DNA from: Cyclobacterium xiamenense
GTDB lineage: Bacteria; Bacteroidota; Bacteroidia; Cytophagales; Cyclobacteriaceae
DNA: 64,000 nucleotides
Reading direction: 5' to 3'
NCBI RefSeq assembly: GCF_009467825.1
Contig: NZ_WIOK01000011.1
Location: 62,001-126,000, forward strand
In this document: positions 25,557 to 33,669 of the stretch, piece by piece
How positions within the stretch are numbered: the stretch's first letter is position 1
How the letters are laid out: every line of letters starts with the position of its first letter
Translations under genes and position numbers: made by a program
Notes under the pieces: model-generated
Told to the model about the DNA's origin: nothing
Database searches by the model: none
What the model saw: the letters and a program-made list of their open reading frames with translations, nothing else

Positions 25557-26228
25557 TTAGGAGGGATGCAGGCGTACTTGCAGGTTGGCCGCTACCTCCC
25601 GGGACAAGTAGACGGTTTTGCCTCCGTCAATCCGCAATTCCACCGAGCCATCAAATTCAATTTTGTCCAGCACCTCGACCTTTGCGCCGATGTAAATCCC
25701 CACCTTATCGAGGTAGCTCAAAAACGCGGCGCTGCTATTGGTCACCGCTACAACTTTGCCGGCTTTGCCAGGAGCCACCTCCTGTAAGAGTACCCGGGGG
25801 CTGCTTTCCCATTCCCCAAATTCATCGGGAATGGGATCGCCATGCGGATCAAATTTCGGAAAACCCAGGTACTCGTCCAGGCGACGTACGAGCACTGGCG
25901 CTTTTACGTGCTCCAATTCCTCGGCAATGGCCGCAACCTCGTCCCAGGCAAACTTTAATTTTTCAACCAAAAAAACCTCCCATAGTCGCTGCCGGCGTAG
26001 GATAAGTAGGGCCGTTTTTGTGCCTTCTTCGGTCAGGCTTACGCCATGGTATTTCCGGTAGGAGAGGAGCTGCTTCTCAGCCAGCTTTTTCAACATGTCA
26101 CTCACCGACGCTGCTTTGGTTCCGGTCAGGGCTGCGATTTCGTTGGTCCCCACTTTTTCCCCGCCCTCCGCCAATAAGCGATAGATGTTTTTCAGGTAAT
26201 TCTCTTCCGTACTGCTGAGCTGTATCAT
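25557..26228 (-). CDS. DtxR/MntR-family metal-dependent repressor
   Basis: A 223-residue cytoplasmic repressor that binds Fe or Mn. An N-terminal winged helix (KVGTNEIAALTG, VSDMLKKLAEKQLLSYRKY) is followed by the metal-binding dimerisation domain, with ligand-type residues in EVAAIAEELEHVKAPVLVRRLDEYL (split here: Glu and His of EELEHV). A C-terminal FeoA/SH3-like domain runs from about residue 150. The start at 26228 (MIQLSSTEENYLKNIY) is the family's usual one, so a 30-codon upstream extension is dropped. Three TTTAG/CTAAA boxes upstream suggest it regulates itself. No metal transporter is adjacent. Confidence 0.9.
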   Translation of the reverse strand: MIQLSSTEENYLKNIYRLLAEGGEKVGTNEIAALTGTKAASVSDMLKKLAEKQLLSYRKYHGVSLTEEGTKTALLILRRQRLWEVFLVEKLKFAWDEVAAIAEELEHVKAPVLVRRLDEYLGFPKFDPHGDPIPDEFGEWESSPRVLLQEVAPGKAGKVVAVTNSSAAFLSYLDKVGIYIGAKVEVLDKIEFDGSVELRIDGGKTVYLSREVAANLQVRLHPS

Positions 26229-26261
26229 CCGCTTGTTGTCAAGTTTTTTGTAAATATACGA

Positions 26262-26354
26262 TTTAGGGTTGTCTAAAAAAATATTTAAATCGAGTCTAAA
26301 GCGAGTGTGGATGACCAAAAATTCGATGGGTAATAAAATTTAGATTAGTCTAAA
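26262..26354 (-). promoter_or_regulatory. Three operator-like boxes in front of the DtxR/MntR gene
   Basis: Three 16-bp elements lie upstream of the regulator. TTTAGGGTTGTCTAAA (26262-26277) and TTTAGATTAGTCTAAA (26339-26354) are inverted repeats with TTTAG/CTAAA ends; a weaker copy, TTAAATCGAGTCTAAA, is at 26285-26300. The form resembles known DtxR/MntR operators. Confidence 0.6.
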
Positions 26355-26482
26355 AATAAATTACCAATCAGCTAAAAAAGATATAAAACACTAATAGTAA
26401 GGTATTTACAACAGGAATTCAGTGACATGACGGCATCCCATGGCTGTCAGGAGGTGTATTGGAAAAGTACAATTTACTTATT

Positions 26483-27598
26483 TCAGAGGGTATCTAAAAA
26501 GGCAAGGAAGCGTTTTTTTTCTTCTTCCCAGCTTACTTCGTTGCCGGGAGGCTGTTGGTAAAACTCCATGGACGTGAAGCGCTGCCAGGTCTCGGCGATG
26601 TCCAGGTGATCCAAAAAGTCGACTTCCATACCGGCCGGATAGGAATCCATCAGGGCCTTCCATACCGGATTGCATGAGATCAAAAGGGGTTTCTGCCGGG
26701 CGATTCCCTCGTACAATTTGGTGGGGATTTTGGCGGCAATACTTGGCAGTAAGCGGTAGGGCAAGAGTAGTACATCGGCATCCTGAATGCGTTGTTCAAT
26801 CCAGCTGCCTGGGACGGGGTTTGCGGAGAGATGCAGGTGGATTTGTGGGTGGCTGCTCGCTTCGTGCCGGAGCTGTTCGGCAAAGCCTCGCAGGGGGCAG
26901 TGTCCCAGGATTTCCAGGCGTGCACCGGGCAGTAGTTCGGCGAGTTTACTAAACCAGCGGACGGCATCTAGCGTGCCATATGCCTCCGTGATGGTGCCCG
27001 TAATCAATAATTTTGGGGCTGTTGGCCGAGCTAGTTTAAACGGTGGCACCTGACCAAGTGGTTGCACGGCCTTGTTTTCGAGCACAAGGGCCCGTTTTAA
27101 CTTGGGCATTTCCCGAAGGTAACAAGCTTCTGCTAGGAGATGTGCGTCTACAAATGGACGGGTCGTAGTTTCCGCTATCCAAACCAGTGCCTCTGCCATG
27201 GGGCGGATCAGGGCTGGCAGGCTGTGGTTGTAGCGAATATTCTTCCGGTAGTTTTCCTGAACGTCGTAAATAAGTCGGTAGCCGAGTAGCCATTTTCCAA
27301 GCATGCCAGCCGGTAACAGCTCAAAAGTGGTGACAATCAGGAGACGAGGTTTGATACGAAAAAGATGAAAGAGAAACGGGAAGGATACCAGAATTCGGGC
27401 GGGGTGCATCCTGGATTTGGAAAAAATTTCGATAAAACGGATATTTTTTATTTTTGGCGTTTTTTTTGAAGAAAAACCTATGATGTTTAGGTGGTATTTA
27501 TTTGTTTCACGCATTGAAAATCCCAGCTTATGCAACATTCTGGAATCGTCTACAGGTTTGAGGACGGAAGCTATGGCTACCGGGATTTTTTTGCGCAT
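26483..27598 (-). CDS. Glycosyltransferase, GT4-like
   Basis: A 371-residue GT-B type glycosyltransferase. The N-terminal half carries the acceptor domain (DVQENYRKNIRYN). The C-terminal half shows the donor-binding strand KLLITGTITEAYGTLDAV, then ADVLLLPYRLL and PTKLYEGIARQKPLL, in which a Glu equivalent to the conserved E-x7-E second Glu is seen. The start at 27598 (MRKKIPVAI) is preferred to an ATG at 27613, because a perfect -7 box ends only six bases before the latter. The sugar is unknown; surface polysaccharide synthesis is likely. It stands alone, divergent from dapD. Confidence 0.8.
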   Translation of the reverse strand: MRKKIPVAIASVLKPVDDSRMLHKLGFSMRETNKYHLNIIGFSSKKTPKIKNIRFIEIFSKSRMHPARILVSFPFLFHLFRIKPRLLIVTTFELLPAGMLGKWLLGYRLIYDVQENYRKNIRYNHSLPALIRPMAEALVWIAETTTRPFVDAHLLAEACYLREMPKLKRALVLENKAVQPLGQVPPFKLARPTAPKLLITGTITEAYGTLDAVRWFSKLAELLPGARLEILGHCPLRGFAEQLRHEASSHPQIHLHLSANPVPGSWIEQRIQDADVLLLPYRLLPSIAAKIPTKLYEGIARQKPLLISCNPVWKALMDSYPAGMEVDFLDHLDIAETWQRFTSMEFYQQPPGNEVSWEEEKKRFLAFLDTL

Positions 27599-27618
27599 AG
27601 TAGTAAGAACCATTCAAA

Positions 27619-27626
27619 CAAAGCTA
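27619..27626 (-). promoter_or_regulatory. -7 promoter element for the glycosyltransferase gene
   Basis: Minus-strand TAGCTTTG matches TAnnTTTG exactly, 20 bp before the chosen ATG at 27598. No clear -33 box is seen. Confidence 0.45.
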
Positions 27627-27640
27627 ACAGTTTATAACTT

Positions 27641-28459
27641 ATGGAAGAATTACAGCACATTATAGAAAAAGCCTGGGAAAATAGGGATTTATTGAATGAA
27701 AAAGACGTACAGATAGCCATAAAAACTGTAATTGCCGATTTGGACAACGGTTCCCTGCGTGTGGCTACCCCTGCTGAGGATGGGTCCTGGAAGGTAAACG
27801 ATTGGGTTAAAAAAGCTGTAATTCTTTATTTCCCAATTCAGAAAATGCGAACCATCGAGGTGGGACCCTTTGAATTTCACGATAAAATGGCACTAAAAAC
27901 CAACTATGCCAAGCAAGGTGTACGGGTGGTACCCCACGCGGTTGCGAGGTATGGCGCGTTTCTTGCTAAAGGTGTGGTGATGATGCCTTCCTATGTAAAC
28001 ATCGGAGCTTACGTGGACAGCGGTACCATGGTAGACACCTGGGCTACGGTCGGTTCCTGCGCCCAAATTGGAAAAAATGTCCACCTGAGCGGCGGTGTAG
28101 GCATTGGAGGCGTGTTGGAACCCATTCAGGCAGCGCCGGTGATCGTGGAAGACGGGGCATTTATCGGTTCCCGGGCCATCATCGTAGAAGGCGTTCGTAT
28201 CGGGCGTGAGGCGGTTGTTGGCGCAGGGGTGACCCTTACCGCCAGTTCAAAAATAATCGACGTCACCGGAGATTCTCCTGTAGAACACAGGGGTTATGTA
28301 CCTGAAAGATCGGTAGTTATACCAGGTTCTATAAACAAAAAGTTTAAGGCTGGAGATTTTCAGGTACCCTGCGCGCTAATCATCGGGAAGCGAAAAGCTT
28401 CCACGGATCTAAAAACTTCACTGAACGAAGCCTTGCGGGAAAACAGTGTAGCTGTCTAA
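27641..28459 (+). CDS. dapD: Tetrahydrodipicolinate N-succinyltransferase
   Basis: A 272-residue left-handed beta-helix enzyme of lysine and diaminopimelate synthesis by the succinylase route. Hexapeptide repeats cover residues 100-200 (VMMPSYVNIGAYVDSGTMV, VHLSGGVGIGGVLEP, IGSRAIIVEGVRIGREAV). The N-terminal helices and the C-terminal NKKFKAGDFQVPCALIIGK block are complete. The length is normal. It is followed after 17 bp by a TPR lipoprotein gene and probably shares its transcript. Confidence 0.96.
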   Translation: MEELQHIIEKAWENRDLLNEKDVQIAIKTVIADLDNGSLRVATPAEDGSWKVNDWVKKAVILYFPIQKMRTIEVGPFEFHDKMALKTNYAKQGVRVVPHAVARYGAFLAKGVVMMPSYVNIGAYVDSGTMVDTWATVGSCAQIGKNVHLSGGVGIGGVLEPIQAAPVIVEDGAFIGSRAIIVEGVRIGREAVVGAGVTLTASSKIIDVTGDSPVEHRGYVPERSVVIPGSINKKFKAGDFQVPCALIIGKRKASTDLKTSLNEALRENSVAV

Positions 28460-28476
28460 AGAATTTGAATCAACCT

Positions 28477-29079
28477 ATGAATTTAAGTAAAAACCTATTG
28501 ACCCTGATTGGGGTAACGTATTTAGTTGTCTCCTGTGGAGACAGTTCTTCCATGAAGGGGGACGAGTATTACAGCGATGGCCAATACGAGGAAGCGATCG
28601 TTGCCTATGCAAGTTATTTGGAAAAAAAGCCAGGCAATGTGAAGGCCCTTTACAATAAGGGGCGAGCCCATGAGGAATTGGCCGAGTTCAAAGAAGCGGA
28701 AACGAGTTTCAAGGCGGCACTTGAACAAGAGCCTAAAAACATACAGGTACTGCTTAGCCTGTCCAATTTGTACCACCGAAACGGAAATCCTGAATTAGCA
28801 CTCATGTATGCAGACAATGCGGTGGAAATATCCGGGGCACCTTCCATGGCTTATTTTTTAAAGGCCAGGTCCATGCACCGCATAGGAAATGTAAAGGAGG
28901 CATTGCGCGAGTATAACGCGGCGATAAAAATGAGTCCAAAAAACGGGCAATACTTTTACTACCGGGGAATGTTATATGCGGCTACTGAGGATATGGCTAA
29001 AGCTTGCAGTGATTTTAAGACGGCCTTGGAGAACGGGTACGAGGAAGCACAGGCATCCATTGCAACGTACTGCCCCTAA
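28477..29079 (+). CDS. TPR-repeat lipoprotein
   Basis: A 200-residue protein with a lipoprotein signal (MNLSKNLLTLIGVTYLVVSC, Cys 20) and about five tetratricopeptide repeats (DEYYSDGQYEEAIVAYASYL, LYNKGRAHEELAEFKEAE, FLKARSMHRIGNVKEALREY). A TTG 12 bases upstream is a possible but less likely start. It resembles the TPR lipoprotein at 3900-4706. It lies 17 bp after dapD, so it is probably co-expressed with it, but a functional link is not evident. It is expected to scaffold envelope proteins. Confidence 0.85.
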   Translation: MNLSKNLLTLIGVTYLVVSCGDSSSMKGDEYYSDGQYEEAIVAYASYLEKKPGNVKALYNKGRAHEELAEFKEAETSFKAALEQEPKNIQVLLSLSNLYHRNGNPELALMYADNAVEISGAPSMAYFLKARSMHRIGNVKEALREYNAAIKMSPKNGQYFYYRGMLYAATEDMAKACSDFKTALENGYEEAQASIATYCP

Positions 29080-29110
29080 TGATCGGAATGACTGCTCCCT
29101 TATTGCCCGA

Positions 29111-29833
29111 TTAAGGGGCGGTAAAAGTCGCGGCTTCTTCCGTATGTACGTGGTCGCATACCGTTTCCGAGCCGATCGTCCCATTCCCGCCACAGGTGGG
29201 ACAGTCGCCATGTTCGAGCAGGCTTCCTTCGCATTGCGTACAGGTAAGTCTTCCCTGGCCCTTACACCGTTCACATTCGAAGTATTCCACAATATTGAAT
29301 ACGTTCTTTTTGGTCACCATTCCGTCTCCAGCACAACGGCTGCAGCCGATGATCCCCCTGCCTCGGCATAGCGAACAGGCCTGATCGGTGTGTCCTTCTC
29401 CATCGCAGGTTGTACAGGTAGCATAGCGATATCCTTTCGCATCGCAGAGATTGCAGGCTTTTATGGCCGCAAGGGGGGACTCAAGCTTCTGCAACAAATC
29501 TCTTGCTTCGCTGTAATGTTCTCCCTTAAAACCGTTTAGGTCCAGGTATTTCCTGACAAAGTTTTCGCTATTATGGTACTGTCCTAGCTGGTAGAGGGTT
29601 TCCGCAAAATGGAAGGGCATTTCAGGCGGTATGGGCAGGTTACTGGCAATAAGTTCCCGAAAATGGCCATTCGCCTCCGTGTATTTTTCATTGGACATGG
29701 CTGCGAGCGCCATTTCCATAAGCCTTGCGGTGGACCCCAGGCTGGGTTGGTGCTGTGCCCAGGCGGTGATTGGCCCCAAAATAAGAAACAGTGCTAGCAG
29801 AAAATTTTTATAGTTATTCAAACCACTCGTCAT
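29111..29833 (-). CDS. Exported protein with TPR-like helices and a DnaJ-type zinc-finger domain
   Basis: A 240-residue protein with a signal peptide cleaved near residue 27 (TAWAQ). Residues 35-120 look like TPR helices. Residues 127-225 hold seven CxxC pairs (CNLC, CTTC, CSLC, CSRC, CERC, CTQC, CPTC), several followed by GxG as in the DnaJ cysteine-rich domain, which binds two zinc ions. There is no J domain. A zinc-ribbon chaperone or scaffold in the periplasm would be unusual. The gene is convergent to the TPR lipoprotein gene and stands alone. The function is unknown. Confidence 0.75.
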   Translation of the reverse strand: MTSGLNNYKNFLLALFLILGPITAWAQHQPSLGSTARLMEMALAAMSNEKYTEANGHFRELIASNLPIPPEMPFHFAETLYQLGQYHNSENFVRKYLDLNGFKGEHYSEARDLLQKLESPLAAIKACNLCDAKGYRYATCTTCDGEGHTDQACSLCRGRGIIGCSRCAGDGMVTKKNVFNIVEYFECERCKGQGRLTCTQCEGSLLEHGDCPTCGGNGTIGSETVCDHVHTEEAATFTAP

Positions 29834-30175
29834 AGGTTGCCTTTTTTTTCTAACTCTAATACCATGCTATCCGGAAGATGAAAAAAGCAGTCGATCCCGG
29901 AAAATTATTCTAAACTATCTACTGATGGGAGATAATCCAATAAAGGTCGGTTTGATTTTTCATTTTTTAACAAAAAGGCCAGCATTTTATACGAAGGGAT
30001 GGTGGATATCGAAAAGCACCTTGAAAAAACAAACGGGTACCACCGCATCGATCTGTCCAAAACGTTTCGGTTTTTCTTTCGGTGTATTTTTTTTCGACGA
30101 TTGGGCATGAAATTCTTTAAAAAGGGATAATTTTGAGATCATTTCAGACATTCACCAGTAAAATTGCGGAATCGT
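29834..30175. promoter_or_regulatory. Intergenic region with a -7 box for the BaiN-like gene
   Basis: About 340 bp without a gene. A perfect plus-strand -7 element (TAATTTTG, 30128-30135) lies 40 bp before the BaiN-like ATG. Nothing else is recognised. Confidence 0.45.
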
Positions 30176-31390
30176 ATGATAATCGGTGTAGTTGGCGGAG
30201 GTGCAGCAGGTTTTTTTGCCGCCATACATGCCGCATATTCCGGACACAACGTTATACTCTTTGAGAAACACCGGAAAGTACTTTCAAAAGTATTGATCTC
30301 CGGTGGGGGTAGGTGCAATGTTACCCAGGGAATAGCCAATGCAAACGAGCTTCTGAAGGGCTATCCCAGAGGGCGCCGTTTTTTGAAAAAAGTGTTTGCG
30401 CATTTCGGTACAACGGATACGCTGTCCTGGTTTGAGAATCGGGGTGTACCACTAAAAACGGAAGCCGATGGCCGCGTATTTCCAAAGAGCGACGATTCGC
30501 GCTCCATCGTATCTGCGCTTGTTAACGAGGCAGAACGGCTGGGGATACGTGTGGAATTAAACCGGGGAGTGGAAAGTGTCGAAGCATTGACGCCGGGTTT
30601 TCGGGTACGGGGAAAGGATTTTTCGGAGCGCTTAGACCGCTTGATTGTTTGTTCGGGAGGAAGTAGCAAACGGGAAGGCTATGGGTTTCTGGAAAAACTT
30701 GGGCTCAACCTGGTTCCTCCCATACCTTCCTTATTCACATTCAATACGCCGGAAACCGAATTGAAAAAACTTCGAGGGCTGAGTGTGCCGAGTGGGCACA
30801 TTCGCTTTGAAGGAAGCAAACTCAACTATTCCGGCCCGATTTTAATCACCCATTGGGGCCTTAGTGGTCCGGCAGTTCTGAAACTATCTGCCTTTGGTGC
30901 CAGTTGGCTGCACGAAAAGTCGTATCAGGCCGTGGCCTTGATTCGCTGGGACGCGGACTTTACACCCGAGGGGCTGCTGCAAGCCTTGCAGGCATATAAA
31001 AGCAATCATCCCCGCAAAATCATTCACAGAAACCCGCTGTTTGGATTGCCCGCCCGGCTGTGGGGATTTTTGGCATCGGTAGCGGAAATCGAGGAGGAAT
31101 TGAAGTGGGAAGCGGTCAGCAAAAAAAAAATAAATAAATTGATAGAAAATCTTTTCAAGTTTTCATTAAAAATCTCAGGAAAAACTACCTTTAAGGAAGA
31201 ATTTGTTACTGCCGGTGGGATTGCCCTCGATGAAATTGACCCGAATACGCTAGAAAGCAGAAAATACCCGGGTTTGTTTTTTGCCGGGGAGGTCATTGAT
31301 GTGGATGGGATTACCGGGGGATACAATTTTCAAGCCGCCTGGAGTACCGGATTTTTGGCAGGTAAATCGTCAACGATCGAAGAATTATGA
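30176..31390 (+). CDS. BaiN/HI0933-like FAD-dependent oxidoreductase
   Basis: A 404-residue flavoprotein of the HI0933/BaiN family. The FAD-binding GxGxxG reads VVGGGAAGFFAA at the very N-terminus, and the family motif KVLISGGGRCNVTQ is near residue 44. The C-terminal part has EEFVTAGGIALDEI and the second FAD block FFAGEVIDVDGITGGYNFQ, split here at the Gly pair. Family members are poorly characterised; one reduces bile-acid intermediates. A TTG at 30164 is a possible earlier start, but the ATG at 30176 places the Rossmann strand correctly. Its last four bases overlap the Hpt gene (ATGA). Confidence 0.88.
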   Translation: MIIGVVGGGAAGFFAAIHAAYSGHNVILFEKHRKVLSKVLISGGGRCNVTQGIANANELLKGYPRGRRFLKKVFAHFGTTDTLSWFENRGVPLKTEADGRVFPKSDDSRSIVSALVNEAERLGIRVELNRGVESVEALTPGFRVRGKDFSERLDRLIVCSGGSSKREGYGFLEKLGLNLVPPIPSLFTFNTPETELKKLRGLSVPSGHIRFEGSKLNYSGPILITHWGLSGPAVLKLSAFGASWLHEKSYQAVALIRWDADFTPEGLLQALQAYKSNHPRKIIHRNPLFGLPARLWGFLASVAEIEEELKWEAVSKKKINKLIENLFKFSLKISGKTTFKEEFVTAGGIALDEIDPNTLESRKYPGLFFAGEVIDVDGITGGYNFQAAWSTGFLAGKSSTIEEL

Positions 31391-31734
31391 ATAAACCATT
31401 TAAGAATATCGATTTCCACAAAATTGAAGCCATGGTGGAAGACGATGAGGACTTCAAAAACCAGCTTTTGGAGGCCATTGAAATAGCCGTAACGGAATTG
31501 GAAGCCAGTTATCTCCGTGGAATTGAGGAAAAAAGCATGGCTATCATCAAGCAAGCACGGCACAAAATAAAGCCCACGTTGGGATTGTTTGATTTGGAGC
31601 GATTGGGAGTCTCCCTGGGGAATGGAAAGCGGCTCATGATAGAGCATGGATTTGGGGAAGGCATCGACGGCCATATACAGGAATTTCGGGAAGCGGTGCA
31701 GGCGGTTTTGGAAGAAGTGAAGACCTATCGGTGA
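31387..31734 (+). CDS. Histidine phosphotransfer (Hpt) domain protein
   Basis: A 115-residue single-domain helical protein. His59 in QARHKIKPTLGLF fits the phosphoacceptor motif of Hpt domains, which relay phosphate between receivers and histidine kinases. It starts in the ATGA overlap with the flavoprotein gene. A receiver-only response regulator follows 223 bp later, so they may form part of one phosphorelay. The partner hybrid kinase is not in the window. Confidence 0.8.
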   Translation: MNKPFKNIDFHKIEAMVEDDEDFKNQLLEAIEIAVTELEASYLRGIEEKSMAIIKQARHKIKPTLGLFDLERLGVSLGNGKRLMIEHGFGEGIDGHIQEFREAVQAVLEEVKTYR

Positions 31735-31864
31735 CGATCCTACACCGAAATGCGCCATTTCATCGCATCCCTGGCCTTCCTGTACGATGGTCCCTGCAAA
31801 AATAAAAAGGAATACCGGTCCGGTATAGTTTCCCTGAAAAGTAGATGAAATCAATTGCATCGGC

Positions 31865-31872
31865 TATATTTG
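31865..31872 (+). promoter_or_regulatory. -7 promoter element before the response regulator
   Basis: TATATTTG matches TAnnTTTG exactly, 85 bp upstream of the receiver ATG. No -33 box is clear. Confidence 0.35.
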
Positions 31873-31957
31873 TCGTGAACAGAGGGCTCGTTGCCTGCAC
31901 GTGCCTGGAAAGGTACGTACCCGGTTTCTGGCTGGATTTAAACAGGATGTGTTGCGT

Positions 31958-32359
31958 ATGAGCATAAATTTAATGATGGTTGACGATAGTGAAGTTGATA
32001 CCCTACTCGTGGAAAACGCCCTTTTAACCGATTGTGAGCCCGTTGATTTTCAATCGTTTAGCGATCCGGAAGATTTTTTGGCCCATATTACCTCCGTTCC
32101 ACTGTCGAATACCAGCCTGGTTTTACTGGACATCAACATGCCGAAAATTAACGGCTTTGAAGTATTGGAAAAAATCAGGTCTTCCCCGGCCTGGAATTTG
32201 GTCCCTGTCATCATTTTTTCCACCAGTTCCAACGAGCAGGATGCGCAAAAGGCCCTGCAGCTTGGTGCCAATGCCTATTTAACCAAGCCACTAAAAATAG
32301 ACGATTACCAACAGATGATTCGCTCCATGCTTGCCTTTTGGAAATTCCATCGGCAATAA
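31958..32359 (+). CDS. Single-domain response regulator (CheY-like receiver)
   Basis: A 133-residue receiver without an output domain. Asp9, Asp10, the phosphoacceptor Asp58 (LVLLDINMPKINGFEV), Thr89 and Lys110 (YLTKPLK) are all present. It resembles the Rcp1-type receivers that work with phytochrome-like or other histidine kinases. The start MSINLMMVDDSEVD is chosen over an ATG 19 codons upstream because it opens directly on the first strand. The neighbouring Hpt gene suggests a shared relay. The output is unknown. Confidence 0.9.
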   Translation: MSINLMMVDDSEVDTLLVENALLTDCEPVDFQSFSDPEDFLAHITSVPLSNTSLVLLDINMPKINGFEVLEKIRSSPAWNLVPVIIFSTSSNEQDAQKALQLGANAYLTKPLKIDDYQQMIRSMLAFWKFHRQ

Positions 32360-32371
32360 TCTACTGATTTC

Positions 32372-33571
32372 TCAAAGTTTAGCCAAAACCATCGCAGAAA
32401 CCTTGTCGCCAATTGACAAAGCACTGGTGGCGGCCGGAGATGGAGCATTGAGCACGTGTACCGCCTGGGCTGTTTCGTAAATCGCAAAGTCATCCAACAA
32501 GCCACCAAATTTATCGCAGGCCTGAGCCCGTACACCGGCGCCGCCTGCTTCGAGATCGGATTCCTGAATATCCGGAAGCAATGCCTGCAAAGCCCTGGTA
32601 AAGGCCTTTTTTGAAAACGAACGTTTGTACTCGCCCAAGCCGGTTTTCCAGTATTTGGCGGCCACTTTTTGCAAGCCTGGCCAACTCACCGCTTCGTAAA
32701 ATTCCTTTAGGTTAAAATCGCTTTTTTTGTACCCTTCTTTTTTAAACGCCAATACGGCATTGGGTCCTGCTTCCACGCCTCCTTTTATCATGCGGGTGAA
32801 ATGCACACCCAAAAATGGAAAATTAGGGTCTGGAACCGGATAGATCAGGTTTTTTACCAGGTATTGCCGTTCTTTTTTGATCTTGAAGTATTCTCCCCGA
32901 AAGGGGATAATGCGAATGTCAGGGGCTACCTCCTCATGCAAGGCCGCAATCTTGTCTGCGTACAAGCCGGCACAATTTACCAGCATCCTGGTTTGGATCT
33001 CTGAAGCCGAAGTAGTGAGTAAAATACTGTCCCTTAGATTACTTATTTTCAGCACCTTATTCCCTGTTAAAATAACGCCACCGAGTTGCTCAAATTCCCG
33101 GGCATAGGCAAGCGCAACAGCCTTGTAATCGACGATCCCTGTCTGTGGTACGTGCAGGGCACCTACGCCCTCGCAGTAGGGTTCGTACTCTTTTAATTCT
33201 TCACGTGTAATCGACCGGACCCCTACCAACCCATTTTGCAAGCCCCTATCCAATAACATGTTGAGTTGAGGCAACTGCTCTTTTTCCGTGGCAACTACTA
33301 CCTTTCCCGTGATTTCAAACGGCACGGCATGGCGCTCACAAAATGCCACCAATTGCCGGTAGCCATCGATGCAGTTTTTTGCTTTCAGGCTTCCAGGTTT
33401 GTAGTAGAGGCCTGAATGTATCACCCCGCTATTGTTGCCGGTCTGGTGGCGGGCAACGGCCGGTTCTTTTTCAACAATCAAAACCGAGAGGTCGGGTCGG
33501 TGGGATTTCAATTTCATTCCGGTGGCCAGGCCGACAATGCCTCCGCCAATAATGGTAATATCGTATCGCAT
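32372..33571 (-). CDS. lhgO: L-2-hydroxyglutarate oxidase
   Basis: A 399-residue FAD-dependent oxidase that converts L-2-hydroxyglutarate to 2-oxoglutarate. The FAD motif ITIIGGGIVGLATGMKL opens the protein. The family block RHQTGNNSGVIHSGLYYKPGS and the C-terminal GGAGVRAQACDKFGGLLDDF are present, matching LhgO/YgaF in order and length. It converges on the receiver gene with only 12 bp between stops. A perfect -7 box (TATCTTTG) lies 22 bp upstream. Confidence 0.92.
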   Translation of the reverse strand: MRYDITIIGGGIVGLATGMKLKSHRPDLSVLIVEKEPAVARHQTGNNSGVIHSGLYYKPGSLKAKNCIDGYRQLVAFCERHAVPFEITGKVVVATEKEQLPQLNMLLDRGLQNGLVGVRSITREELKEYEPYCEGVGALHVPQTGIVDYKAVALAYAREFEQLGGVILTGNKVLKISNLRDSILLTTSASEIQTRMLVNCAGLYADKIAALHEEVAPDIRIIPFRGEYFKIKKERQYLVKNLIYPVPDPNFPFLGVHFTRMIKGGVEAGPNAVLAFKKEGYKKSDFNLKEFYEAVSWPGLQKVAAKYWKTGLGEYKRSFSKKAFTRALQALLPDIQESDLEAGGAGVRAQACDKFGGLLDDFAIYETAQAVHVLNAPSPAATSALSIGDKVSAMVLAKL

Positions 33572-33592
33572 ACTCCTTGTTTACGTCGAAAA

Positions 33593-33600
33593 CAAAGATA
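33593..33600 (-). promoter_or_regulatory. -7 promoter element for lhgO
   Basis: Minus-strand TATCTTTG matches TAnnTTTG exactly and is 22 bp before the lhgO ATG. No -33 match was found at 19 bp. Confidence 0.45.
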
Positions 33601-33669
33601 AGGCTAGCAAGCCAAAATGTATCCATGCCTGCCCCGAAGTTGGATAATATTTTTACAAGCTCCCAGGCC

